Below are positions 1 through 9,733 of a stretch of 64,000 bases of DNA, piece after piece (the first letter of the stretch is position 1; every line of letters begins with the position of its first letter). The notes beneath the pieces are model-generated. The model saw only the letters and a program-made list of their open reading frames with translations. It had not been told where the DNA came from and searched no databases. The translations under genes were made by a program, and so were the position numbers. Origin of the DNA: Selaginella moellendorffii (lineage: Eukaryota; Streptophyta; Lycopodiopsida; Selaginellales; Selaginellaceae); the NCBI RefSeq assembly GCF_000143415.4, contig NW_003314264.1:388124-452123 (forward strand). The letters are read 5' to 3'.

Positions 1-235
1 TGGACCCGAGTTGGAGTCCGAGATGGACCTGAGATGGAGTCCGAGATGGAGTCCGAGATGGACCCGAGATGGAATCCGAGATGGAGTCCGAGAAGGACCT
101 GAGATGGAGTCTGAGGTCGAGACCGAGACTGGGACCGAGACCGAGACCGAGATCGGGACCGAGACCGAGACCAGGACCAAGGCCGAGGCCGAGACCGAGG
201 CCGAGTCCGAGTCCGAGTCCGAGCTCCAAAAGTAT
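1..235. repeat. Degenerate GAGNCC-type hexamer repeat
   Basis: The first ~230 bases are built from imperfect copies of a purine-rich hexamer (gagacc, gagtcc, gagatg variants). All frames read as low-complexity Glu/Ser/Thr or Pro/Arg strings, so I do not treat the open frames here as genes. The repeat probably runs out of the window to the left. It ends just before a polypurine run at 239-250, so it could be the internal 3' part of a retroelement, which is inference only. Confidence 0.75.
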
Positions 236-1155
236 AGCAAGGGGGAGGATTGTAGTGGAGCCAATTTGGCCAGGAAAGGCTAGTTTGGCCCAAGAAGGCT
301 ATACCCAAGTGTTGGGTGATGAGCTGACCACTGGGAAGTCCAAGACTAGAGTGAACATGGACCGACAAGCGGGGTAGCTTGGTGAAGTATTCAAGAGCCG
401 GCTCTAATTCCCCCGGGAGATCGACTAGCCGATGCTTCCAGTCCAAGTGTGGGTGGCACTACCTACTTGGATACTTGGTGTGGCTCAACGGAACCTCGCT
501 CTAAGCCCATGGCTAGAGCATCTAAAGGCAGAAGGCGGGGAGAGTACCCATAAGGGCCACGTAAGTTTCGAAATGTTATCCCAAAGTCCCAGATTGTGGA
601 AAGGAAGAGGAGTAGCCCTCTGGTGTGGTGACCAAGGACACAGTCACACAGTGAGGAAGTCCTAGAGGACAGTGGGACTTAATGGTCAGGCCCGTGGTCC
701 TTGATCTAGTGGCAGTGTTGGCGAACATGGCCAAGGACAAAAAGGGATTTAGTGGGGACTGGAAAGGAGATATTGGGGAAGGCTATTCCCCATGTCTGTG
801 GGCATCTTAAGGATGCTAAGGAGTGGATCTGAGATGACCACTCATGGTCGGATGGCTAGTCTTGGAAAGACGGGATTGCAATGCAGGTGGTGTTGGACCA
901 CCGATGTGGCCAAGATGAATGGGCATAGCCTAGCGTAATAGGCTGGTATGTTGGTGGTACCTTGGGGTGTTGATCATGGGATCGGACACGTGGAGCACTT
1001 GGACCAAGTGCAAAGGTTGAGTGGCATGAATGTCATTTTTGGGGCGAGCAAGCCTAAGTCTTGAATTGGATTTATGGAGGTTGTGAATGAAACTCCTCCA
1101 AATGGTCGAAGGTATGGTTAAGTGACTAAAGTAGAATGAAAAATTTAGTCACTTA
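236..1155. other. Possible decayed LTR-type sequence, no gene seen
   Basis: A purine tract at 239-250 (aagggggaggat) is followed directly by TG at 251, the arrangement seen at the polypurine tract/3' LTR junction of LTR retrotransposons. No second LTR copy, integrase or reverse transcriptase reading frame is visible, and no clear CA end was found. The stretch closes with a 12-bp perfect inverted repeat (1119-1130 and 1144-1155), after which base composition changes sharply. It may instead be unrelated intergenic DNA. Confidence 0.25.
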
Positions 1156-2290
1156 CAAAATTGATTAAATCAATCAATCCTAAAGATCACATCAAATCCC
1201 ATTATATCCAAAACGGTGAAATCCATATCTATTTACCAAATTCCTATTTTAACTCTTACTTATTGAAGTACCTTATCAGTGCTTTGGCTACCTTGAATAA
1301 ACTTTATAATCCTTGGTTTTCCCAATAACTACACTATTAGTTTGGCTTACTGGATTATATCTGTAGCCACAAAATTATCCGAATGTCATAAATGTGACAG
1401 TAGATATTAAAAGTTACCTATTGACAAGTCCTTTTAGATATTCTTTCTTTACTGTTATGACGGCAAGAGGTTCCTATTGTTAGACCCTTTATTAATCTTC
1501 ACTCAAGCTAGTTGAGAAACTAGTCATTATGTATGTACTTATGCAGGATAAATATAAGATAGGAACTCCTATGTGTTTCTTGTTAAGCATACTCAGCTTG
1601 GTAGGAGAAACTCATATGTTAACTTGCACTTGTTAGTGTTGGGATCCCTTACAATATTGAGCTTGGTCCTTTAATATTCACTAAATGATAGCTTACCGTG
1701 TCCATCAAAACACCCCGATATTATGCCCCTTGTATTGGTCATGTTTGGTTCTATTGGCTATTTATAAAAACTTATTGTTCTGACATTTGTGGATTTTCGA
1801 GATGAAGATTTGTGCTATCAGCAGTTGTTGTACTTGATGTTTAGTATTCACAATGTATGAAGCAAGATTTTCCTTCTCTTGACAAGGTTTGTGAAACTCA
1901 AAAGGTTGAGTTGTTAAGGATAACTTTCTTTAATTTATTGGGATTGATGATCATTTACAGTTAGTGGTATCTTTGATATTTATTCCAAACTTTCTCCATA
2001 TTTATCATGACTTTCATATTCTATGTGGATATATGGGACATTAGCGTATAACTGAGAAGCTACACAAGTCTTTCTATTAGTCAAAGATAGAATGTGATAT
2101 TATCCAATATGTGTGTAGTTGTGTTTTGTACTAAGCTCGTAATACTCCCCTCTCGTGTTACGGAAAGACAATTAGAGTTAATTGTAATTTCCCGTCTAAT
2201 TGCATTAGTGGTATTTAATTTGATGGGGCCTATTCTAGTAACTTTGAGCAGATCTAATCAATAAAAAATTGTTATAGTAGCAATTCAAAG
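1156..2290. other. AT-rich island without coding capacity
   Basis: About 1.1 kb is markedly richer in A and T than the rest of the window and has stops in all frames at short intervals. I see no exon structure, no RNA gene and no recognisable organelle gene. It could be an old methylation-decayed transposable element or an insertion. From 2290 to the PPR stop codon the composition returns to normal, with nothing recognisable. Confidence 0.6.
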
Positions 2291-2720
2291 GCAATTACAC
2301 CTTGCTTACCTTGGAGCCCCCACCCAGCCAGTTCACTTACAACCAGCCATTTGAAAGTCGTCCTCTCCTCTTCAAACACACTCCACAGTCTCTCTGGCCA
2401 ATGAACAAGTTGGGTAGCTTTGGATTTACCACCTGGCCTCCCCTATTATAGCCACAGACATGCCACATGGCAGATTTGGGATACAGATGGTGAGTTCAAA
2501 TCTTTCTGGAAATTGTAATAACAAGTGATTGAACTTGAATACTTGGATTGGAATGCCAGCAAGCACCTATCCCTAACGCTTCACTTATTCATGAATAGAG
2601 GTTATGCTATGTAAGCAACAGCCTTTTCAGCTTCCAGAAGAAAATTTAGTTTGTTCATACCTTGCCATGGCTGAGGAGCTCTCCTCCTTCATGTCCCGAC
2701 CCGCTGGAGCTGCTCGAGGA

Positions 2721-4406
2721 TCAATCTTGAGATGCACGGCCTTCAATGAAGCTGAGATTCGATTCCTTCCATGAACTGTCAGTATTATGAGGCAATGTCG
2801 CATAACCCATGATCTGCTGAAAGTATGGGCTTAGACGTAATCCACCATGGAGGGTGTAAGCTCCTAGCAGGCTTGTGAGAGCCACAGAATCGGGCTGGAT
2901 TGGCATCGAGCCAACCAGACGCTCGGCATCAAGCAACCATCCAGCACGTCCAAGCATGTCCACCACGCAGCTGTAGTGCTGTGACGAAGGGTACAAGCCG
3001 CGATCCCTCCACATTGATGCCAACAAGTGGCATCCATGCTCCACCCACCCAGCATGGCTGCAAGCGAAGAGAATGCTGAGTAGGGTTACGGCGTTGGGTT
3101 GGATACCATGCAGCTCCATTGTGTACAGCAGCCACAGCGCGTATCCGCTGTCTCCACTCTCAGCATAAGCAGCGATCAAGGTGCTCCATGCCACCACATC
3201 CACGCAAGAGCACATGCCCATGCAGCGGTACGTGTCGAACACCCGCCGAGCATCGCCCAGCCGCCCGCACTTGGCATACGCATCCATGAGCGCCGAGGTA
3301 ACCACGGGGTTAGCGTCAAACGCGTCCCACACAATCGCCTCCTCGAGCTTTCTTGTGCGGGCACCATCACACACTTTGCCACACGCCTCCATCGCTGCCA
3401 CCACACTTATAGCCACCGGCTTGACGCCCAGCTGCAGCATTCTACTAAACAGTTCCAGGGCCTCCTCTCCCCCTGCTGCCGACATGATGGCGTTCCACGA
3501 CTCAACCTCTAGGCTGTCCATCCCTCGAAACACTGCTCTCGCTCCCTCTGTGGCGCCGCACCTCGAGTACAAAGCCACCAGTGCCGTGCAAAGGAATGGA
3601 TCCGATCCCCATCCCTGCTCGACGATGCGTGCGTGGATGTGCTTCCCCTGCTCTAGCCGCTCCACCCCACGCACAGCTTCCAGCGCGGCTAAGAGGCTCA
3701 TCTCGCACGCCCTCACCCCTTCGAGATCCATGCCGTGGAAGCATTCCAGTGCTCGTGCCCACTCCCTCCGCTGGCAGTAGGCATCGATCATTGCAGTCCA
3801 CGAGATGTCGTTCTTGCATGGCATGGAGTGAAAGACAGCCTTGGCTTGGTCAAGCCACCCGCATTTTCCATACATGCTGATGAGAGCGTTGCACACGGCA
3901 ACGTCCACCCGGAGCTGGGTGCACGCGATCATTCCGTCAATCCTGTGGCCCTCGTCTGCATCCCCAGCGTGGCCGCAGGCAGTCAAGGCGCTGGTCAGCG
4001 TGAAGGCGTTGGGCTTGACACCTTCCAGGAGCATCTCCCGGAACAGTCTCACAGCCTGCTTGCACTCTCCATTCTCCGCCAGTGCCACCAGCATAATCGT
4101 CCACGAGTGCACGTTTCTCACAGTCATGCAGTCGAAGACACAGCAAGCCTCCGCTATACTGCCGCACTTGCCATACATCTCCACGAGCATGTTGAGGAGA
4201 AGCTTGTCGCGCTTGTAGACCTCACTGGTGGCAATGTGGGCGTGAATAAGCTTGCCATGCTCCACCTGGCGACACCGCTTGAGTAGTACCGTCAAGGCTG
4301 CAGCCGGGTCTTGCTCATCGTCTATTCTCTTGAGCCTCCTCTGAAGTTGGTCATACTCGGCGTGGTAGGCTTGACGGCCACCATCGTGCAGCTCCATCCG
4401 CTGCAT
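2721..4406 (-). CDS. PLS-type pentatricopeptide repeat (PPR) protein
   Basis: An intron-less 561-residue protein. From about residue 36 it consists of PPR motifs of the plant PLS type: phrases such as 'LLNMLVEMYGKCGSIAEA', 'SWTIMLVALAENGE' and 'NALISMYGKCGWLDQA' recur in tandem to about residue 510. PLS-type PPR proteins bind organelle RNA, often for C-to-U editing. The C-terminus stops shortly after a partial E-like segment and has no DYW deaminase domain, so it would need a partner for editing. I see no clear transit peptide in the first 35 residues. The start codon lies only 8 nt after the stop codon of the upstream methyltransferase gene on the same strand, so the two may share a transcript. 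Family certain; target and organelle unknown. Confidence 0.9.
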   Translation of the reverse strand: MQRMELHDGGRQAYHAEYDQLQRRLKRIDDEQDPAAALTVLLKRCRQVEHGKLIHAHIATSEVYKRDKLLLNMLVEMYGKCGSIAEACCVFDCMTVRNVHSWTIMLVALAENGECKQAVRLFREMLLEGVKPNAFTLTSALTACGHAGDADEGHRIDGMIACTQLRVDVAVCNALISMYGKCGWLDQAKAVFHSMPCKNDISWTAMIDAYCQRREWARALECFHGMDLEGVRACEMSLLAALEAVRGVERLEQGKHIHARIVEQGWGSDPFLCTALVALYSRCGATEGARAVFRGMDSLEVESWNAIMSAAGGEEALELFSRMLQLGVKPVAISVVAAMEACGKVCDGARTRKLEEAIVWDAFDANPVVTSALMDAYAKCGRLGDARRVFDTYRCMGMCSCVDVVAWSTLIAAYAESGDSGYALWLLYTMELHGIQPNAVTLLSILFACSHAGWVEHGCHLLASMWRDRGLYPSSQHYSCVVDMLGRAGWLLDAERLVGSMPIQPDSVALTSLLGAYTLHGGLRLSPYFQQIMGYATLPHNTDSSWKESNLSFIEGRASQD

Positions 4407-4414
4407 ATCCCCTC

Positions 4415-5627
4415 CTACGCTGTGTTATGCAGCCTGCGCCTTGACATGACAAGAAGCTGGATGTTTGGGTGCTGGAAACAGGCATCCATCTGCAAAACAA
4501 AATAGAGAGGTTGGTCATCCGACTACGGTGAGACGACAGAACCTTCTTCTTGGAGATGGTCTTTATCTCGAAGTGCTCTTTGCACATGGCCTGAAGCCTC
4601 TCAGTCAACTCGGGCGAACGAAATTCATAAGCCAGCTGCTCATGGACAAATAAATAGCTGTCCAGGATAGCAAATGATGGAAGGCTTACTTACCACGACT
4701 GTAGCCCTTGGTCCACAAAGGGAGAGAATCGTCGTGAGCAGAGGCTCCAGGTGCTGGGCGGCATACACCTGGAAAAAGGTGGCGGCAGCAAAAAGGGTGA
4801 CTTGAGATGGATCAACAACTTACAACATCGGTGCCAATAATAAAGTCGAATGGTGGTTCCAATGCAGCTATGTGGCAGCTGTTTCCCCAATCTAGTTCGG
4901 CAACACTGACATTTCCTGACACATAATGCATGAGAAAGGAGGAACGAAGAAGTATTTGGCTTTATCACCGAGACCAACGGAATCGCTTGTGCTCGTGACC
5001 GAAGCCAGCTTGATCCTAGCCACATTTCTTTCCACGTTTTTGAGCAGGAGCGGCAACACCTCCACCTGATCAGTTAACACCACATTGCAGCCCATGAGTG
5101 CCATTGCTGCCAACACCCAACCGTTACAACTTAAGAGGCATCGATTCGGAAATTCACCTAGTCCTGCAACACCACACCCGGCTCCCAGCTCAATAGCGCG
5201 CTTCCCAGCCATCTGGACGCCATTCAGCTGCCCGCGATTGCAATTCTTTTCCTGAAAATCACACACACAACGGAACACATCGTCTAATCAGAGGCCGAAG
5301 CATTCTAGACCAACCAACCAGGAATTTGGCAAACACCACCGACGAGTCCCACACGGTTGTTCCAACGTGCTTGGAATTTGGATCCTGTCCAAGGACGGAC
5401 TGCGTTTTCTACCTTCAGACTTGTCCACCAATACCCACCTGAGATATGAGCAGCGGGTGACCAAACAGCTCAATCCCAAGGGCGCTCGTGTGCTGGGTGT
5501 TGAACCTGCGGGCCTCCGGTGCTGTAAGTTCGAGCGCAAGCAATGCGATGCAACAACAACACACCTGTCCGCCAAAGAGGTGATTGTGTCGCCGGCCATA
5601 CCTAGCTAACTCTGGATCTGTATCCAA
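4415..5627 (-). CDS. METTL21-like protein methyltransferase (family 16)
   Basis: A spliced gene of about seven exons. Exon 1 (5439-5627) ends in 'ALGIELFGHPLLISQ'. A 54-nt intron (5385-5438) is followed by 'DPNSKHVGTTVWDSS', the usual entry to this fold. Next come the SAM-binding glycine motif 'AIELGAGCGVAGLG', 'MALMGCNVVLTDQVEVLPLL' with the acidic end of strand 2, and 'LDWGN...FDFIIGTDVV', the motif of the lysine methyltransferase group. The last exon reads 'MDACFQHPNIQLLVMSRRRL' and a short tail. Human METTL21 relatives methylate lysines on chaperones and elongation factors; the plant substrate is unknown. The N-terminal ~45 residues, with a run of four Cys, are not conserved and the start is the least certain part. 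The stop lies 8 nt from the downstream PPR start codon. Confidence 0.8.
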
Positions 5628-5835
5628 AAAAGAATTTCATTTTTATTGCACTCACGCTGTCTATGGTGTATTACAAGCCACCAAAATTTCGTGGCTCGGT
5701 TGAACGAAACGCAACTCCGTCAGCTTCCATTGGCTGGTGCTGCTGCTGCTGCTGTTCCTGATGCTGCTGCTGGGGTGGTGGAAGTTGTTTTGCTACCATT
5801 AGCCGCCACCTAGAGATTGAAGAGATTGAAGAGAG

Positions 5836-8258
5836 TTAATCACAAGAAACAAAGGCGTCACCAAGCACTTGTACCTGCGCCGCTGCTGGATCCTTGGTGG
5901 AGCGAGACCACTTGAGCGCAGCGATGATGGCGTCCCCCCGGCTGCCAAGGCCCCTTCTCCCCACCAGCTTGACGCCTACCCTGCTGCATAGGTAGAGGAG
6001 TCGCTTTTTGTCACCCCCGCGAACTTCCCGCAGCTCCAGCGCCTGCTGACGCGTGATCATGGTGTAGAGGTGGAGCGGCGGGGGTTGCGGCTTGGGCTGC
6101 TCCGTGCTATCTCCCGGCCTCGCCTTGGTTTTGTTTCCAATCACCACCCGCAGCAAAGCGCAAGAGCTCGGATCCTGCGAGCTGGGATCGTACACCACCG
6201 CAAAGTTGCCGAAGTCGACGTCGGGCTCCCTGAAGATGTCCGACAACACCGTGGCATACGATTGGATGTCCTTGCGTGGCACCTGGACTGGTGAGCCCCT
6301 GGCCGCAGCCTGAGCTGCAATGTTACCAGCTTCCCTCAAGCCACTCAGAAAGGCTCCATGCATGGTGGCTGGGTAGCGTCGGGTAGTGGCTTCACCTGCG
6401 AAAAATAAGCGGCCTCCGACGCTCTCCGCCAGTATGTCGTAGTCTTCCCCGGACGCACCCACGGCTACGTTGGAGTATGACCCGAAGCAAAGAGGATCGC
6501 TCCCCCAGCGCGTGCACACCGTCTGAATCGGATCCGGAACCACCACCCCGCGGGGTTGATAGATACCTGCAGAAAAGTACCCGTGCATGGGTCAGAGCTC
6601 GAAACAACACCTTCCGTACCTCGAAGCACTCCCAGAACACGCTGGATAGCTTCCAGGGGCGGCATTCGCTCGAAGTTGATTGCAGCCTCGCCAGCCACCA
6701 GGGCAATGAGAAGAGGGCCACCAGACACAGCCGCGTAGCTGTAGAAGAGGAAAAACTCGCCCCTCCTGGCAGGCGTGTCGGTCAGCTGCCCGAAAGTGTC
6801 GAGCTCGGATCCCCAGAAGGCAACAGGGAAGAGCATGGCCACCTTGTTCAGCAGACCGAAGCCGAGCCTGTCCACCGCGTCGTACTTCCTGGGAGGGAGC
6901 TCCGGCTCAAAGGTGACGGACCTCTTCTTGAGCACTCCCAAAGGCACGGTGCACAGGGCCATGTCCGCCTCGAAGATCTGGTCCGCGGTGAGGACTTGGA
7001 CGCCACTGCTGCCGTAGCGGATGGTGTGGACGGTCTTGCCGTAGAACACGGGCACGTCTTCCGCAAGGGCCGCAACCAGCCTCACGTTCCCACCCGGCAC
7101 GAAGCAGTGGTCGCCACCCATCTCATACGGATCGTCCTGGTCCCAGTAGGCGAGCGAGAGATTGGAGAGCAGCCCGGCGTTGGCGTACTCAAGGTTGGCA
7201 AGGTGCCAGTCAAAGAGCTGCCTCTCCTGCGGGTCACGGGCCACGTCCCCCTGGTGCCTCAGGTGCTCCAGCGTCGTCCCCAGCGCAATGCTGTCCGACA
7301 CCTTGTCCATCTCTTCCCTCCACTTGCTGGCCAGGTCCAGCAGCTTGTTGAACTGGCCTTCCACCTTGAGGTCGGCATCCTCGTTGACGGGAGCACCGCC
7401 GGGCTGGTAGAGCGGGCACTTGTCGCGAATCTTGTGAAGGGGGAGGCCCAGCTGCCTTGCAATCACCCCGAGCGGGTTGCCATGCATGCCGGTGACGACG
7501 CTGCCACCCAGGTCCGCCGCCGCAACCTGGCCTCCGCCTTCCATCCTCTTGGTGTACACCCTGCCCCCGGGTCGGTGCCTGCCTTCCACCACCACCACCT
7601 TGTGACCGAAGGCTCGAAGCTGGCGGGCCGCAGCCAGGCCGGCGAGGCCCGCGCCGACGATGACGACGGAGCACCTGGTGGCCTCGGCAGGGATGGCGGC
7701 CCGCATGGCCGGAGCCACCCCGAAGTTGATGTAGCCATACGACAGCAGGAAGGTGTAGGCCGCGGAGACGAGGCTCTTGTGCTGGCTCCGGATCGACTCC
7801 ATCACCCTCTGCTCGCTCAGCCACGCGTTGACATTGTCCCGCCAGCGCGCAAGGATGTGGTTGCGCACAATCACGTAGTTGGCCTGCTCCTCGCCACCCA
7901 GCGTCGCCACCACGCCCGCCTCAATCTCCTCCTCCGTCAGCGACTCCCTGGGGAAGCCTATTGCAGCTCCAATCATCGCCTCCACATCCACCTCTTTGTC
8001 CACGTCCACGGGCCGCTTCTTCTTCCTGAGCGCTCCCAGCTGCTTCTCAAACATCTGGTCGATGAGAGTCTCGTCGTAGCTCCGGTTCTTGGCCTGCTGC
8101 CGGAGGGCTCGGATGCTCTTACCTCGGCCCGCCAGCCGGCTCCCAGCCTCGTCGATGGCTTCCTCCAGGAGCACATCCCTCGCCTGCCGCCGCCTCTTCC
8201 GCCTGCCGTTGTTGCTCGTCTCCCCGGCGGCAGCCGGAGGAGGAATGGGCGCCTCCAT
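5836..8258 (-). CDS. LDL1: LSD1-like histone lysine demethylase
   Basis: Two exons (6620-8258 and 5836-6566) separated by a 53-nt intron give about 789 residues. Residues 1-95 are basic and nuclear-type. A SWIRM domain follows ('[17 protein letters not shown]', '[15 protein letters not shown]', '[11 protein letters not shown]'). The FAD-binding amine oxidase domain starts at '[17 protein letters not shown]' and continues with '[10 protein letters not shown]', '[13 protein letters not shown]' and, near the end, '[21 protein letters not shown]'. It should remove methyl groups from histone H3 lysine 4 using FAD. There is no tower insertion, as in other plant LDL proteins. The C-terminal extension ('[10 protein letters not shown]', '[16 protein letters not shown]') matches LDL1 rather than LDL2. 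In Arabidopsis LDL1 acts in flowering and gene silencing. The coding strand is GC-rich, which keeps a 607-codon frame open on the opposite strand. Confidence 0.92.
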
Positions 8259-8357
8259 GTCTCACCCCAAGGAAGAAGACGCCATTTTGCTAGACTTTAG
8301 GGCAAGGTGGAGAATTTACATAACTAAGAGGTTATGTAATGGCGCATGTCCCAACGC

Positions 8358-8441
8358 CCGACTTTAGCTCAGTTGGTAGAGCGGAGGACTGTAGTGCTCT
8401 CAGCTATCCTTAGGTCGCTGGTTCGATTCCGGCAAGTCGGA
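8358..8441 (+). tRNA. tRNA-Tyr (GUA) with an 11-nt intron
   Basis: The acceptor stem ccgactt (8358-8364) pairs with aagtcgg (8434-8440), followed by discriminator A at 8441. A-box (tagctcagttggtaga) and B-box (ggttcgattcc) are intact. The anticodon loop reads ctgtag, giving anticodon GUA. An 11-nt intron (8395-8405) follows position 37, the usual place in eukaryotic tRNA-Tyr, leaving a 73-nt mature tRNA. A T5 run at about 8464 is a good Pol III terminator. Confidence 0.95.
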
Positions 8442-8539
8442 TCTTCTTACGAAGCTTATTCTCTTTTTCCCTTCTTTTTAAGCAAGGTCGGTGGATCTCC
8501 TCTTGTTCCTAGCTAGGGATTTTTGCTCTTTCGGCGATT

Positions 8540-8719
8540 ATGGGTCGGTATGTGTATGTGATCCCGCTGCCCATTGTGGCCATCTTCATCCTTTTGTTGG
8601 CGCTCTTGTGCTACTACTGCGGGAAAAGGGGTAGAAGCATGCAGGCTCCAGCAGCGGTCGGCTACCCAATTCCTCCACCCGGCCAGCCCGGCTACCCGCC
8701 TCCTCCTCCCAAGGTGTGA
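8540..8719 (+). CDS. Small single-pass membrane protein with Pro-rich tail (59 aa)
   Basis: The ATG at 8540 opens a 59-codon frame. Residues 8-24 are strongly hydrophobic (IPLPIVAIFILLLALLC), followed by 'YYCGKRGR' as a basic stop-transfer and then a Pro/Gly-rich tail with 'GYPIPPPGQPGYPPPPP'. The plan is a small type I or III bitopic protein with a short lumenal/extracellular start and a cytosolic proline-rich tail. I do not recognise a family. The ordered architecture, the ATG ~100 bp downstream of a tRNA gene and the convergent neighbour ending 12 bp away suggest a real gene, but its small size leaves doubt. Confidence 0.55.
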   Translation: MGRYVYVIPLPIVAIFILLLALLCYYCGKRGRSMQAPAAVGYPIPPPGQPGYPPPPPKV

Positions 8720-8731
8720 TCGTCCTCAATG

Positions 8732-9622
8732 TCAATGTTTCTTCTGTGATGTATAGAACCGAGAAAGATTGTATGGAAGCGAGTTAAATCGATCCTTTTA
8801 CGTTTTCGACTTACCAGTCTCTCGTGATCTCCGATAACCTCTTCCATGACTTGCTCCAGGCTCTGGCCAGCGGTTTTTGGCACCAGCGCCGCGAATGCGG
8901 TGTCCTCCAACCCTGGCGACAGCGTGTAAGTTGACGGGCTTAAAGTAGGAATGCGCACCTATTCCGGGGAAGCTTTGCACAATGGTCACCACCTCTTGGC
9001 CCGTCATGCCCGACATGAAGCAAATGCGTGGCATCCTGCCTGCGGTACCAGGAGGGGGGTTGCTCACGTTGGATGGACGCTGCATGCACTCCCACAGCGT
9101 CTCGCGCAGCATGTCCTCGCAGCACACAATCACCTTGACGATGGCCTCCGCACCCATGCCCTTGAGGTATTCGATCACCTGATCACAATCGATCTCGATC
9201 CATCCATCCACCGACAGGAGAAAGAGGCTGCCGCGCATACCTTGGGAATCTCGTGATTGTCAAATCCCACCAAGAGCATTGCCTTTCAACACTCGGCTGT
9301 TGGACTTGAGATGTCAAAGCAAAACAATGGCGTACTTACTGTAGGCCCGTAGCTTGGATCATCGTCGTTTATAGCGACGAATTTGGGGTCGTCCCGGATC
9401 TCGGCAGGAACATTGTCTGCGCTCATCTTGCTCATCTTGAATTATGTATGTTACCTAGTGTTTACCTTGAGAGGATGCTCGCAGCAACCCAAGTGGGTGT
9501 TGGGGAGCGGCGACGCAGAGCTCGGAGTTCCGATTGCATTTCCGAAGCAGCAGCCCGGGTGTGGCTAAAGTCCTGCTTGATGTAACACCCAAGAATGACG
9601 CGAGTGAGGCCACAGCCGCCAT
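8732..9622 (-). CDS. Plastid-targeted DUF3783-like conserved protein
   Basis: A spliced frame of about six exons. Exon 1 starts at 9622 and encodes a Ser/Ala/Arg-rich plastid transit-like peptide (MAAVASLASFLGVTSSRTLA and onward). Then come 'NVPAEIRDDPKFVAINDDDP', 'MLLVGFDNHEIPKVIEYLKG', 'CCEDMLRETLWECM', 'RMPRICFMSGMTGQEVVTI' and 'AFAALVPKTAGQSLEQVM', ending 'GDHERLKKH'. The order of a small alpha/beta unit around 'PRICFMSG...FAALVP' resembles plant proteins carrying DUF3783. Function is unknown in that family as far as I recall. The last intron (69 nt after 'DHERL') is inferred from a gtaagt donor and cacag acceptor; without it the frame would run into the convergent gene. Gene and splicing are well supported; the family name is from memory. 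Confidence 0.7.
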
Positions 9623-9733
9623 AGCCGCAGTCAAGAAGTAAGCACAAAGAGAAATTAAGTGTTTAATTTACAGTAGCATGTTTGTTTGCTTCAAAGGAAA
9701 CACAACGAGAAGAAAAACTACCACCTATACATT

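Noticed and set aside
11-377. Two overlapping open frames of 90 and 102 codons
   Set aside because: Translations of the hexamer repeat only; no independent coding evidence.
1156-2290. Possible organelle DNA insertion
   Set aside because: AT-rich, but no recognisable chloroplast or mitochondrial gene, tRNA or rRNA fragment is present.
3181-4286. Plus-strand frames of 125-199 codons over the PPR gene
   Set aside because: Shadows of the GC-rich PPR coding sequence; no domain or start context.
6477-8300. 607-codon open frame on the plus strand
   Set aside because: Exactly antisense to LDL1 exon 1, which is GC-rich at third positions; the translation is low-complexity His/Leu/Arg/Val without domains. 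The minus frame has SWIRM and FAD motifs.
8692-8731. Extension of the DUF3783-like gene into the small ORF on the other strand
   Set aside because: Needs retention of an intron with good gtaagt and cacag ends; splicing gives a clean stop at 8732 and avoids the overlap.
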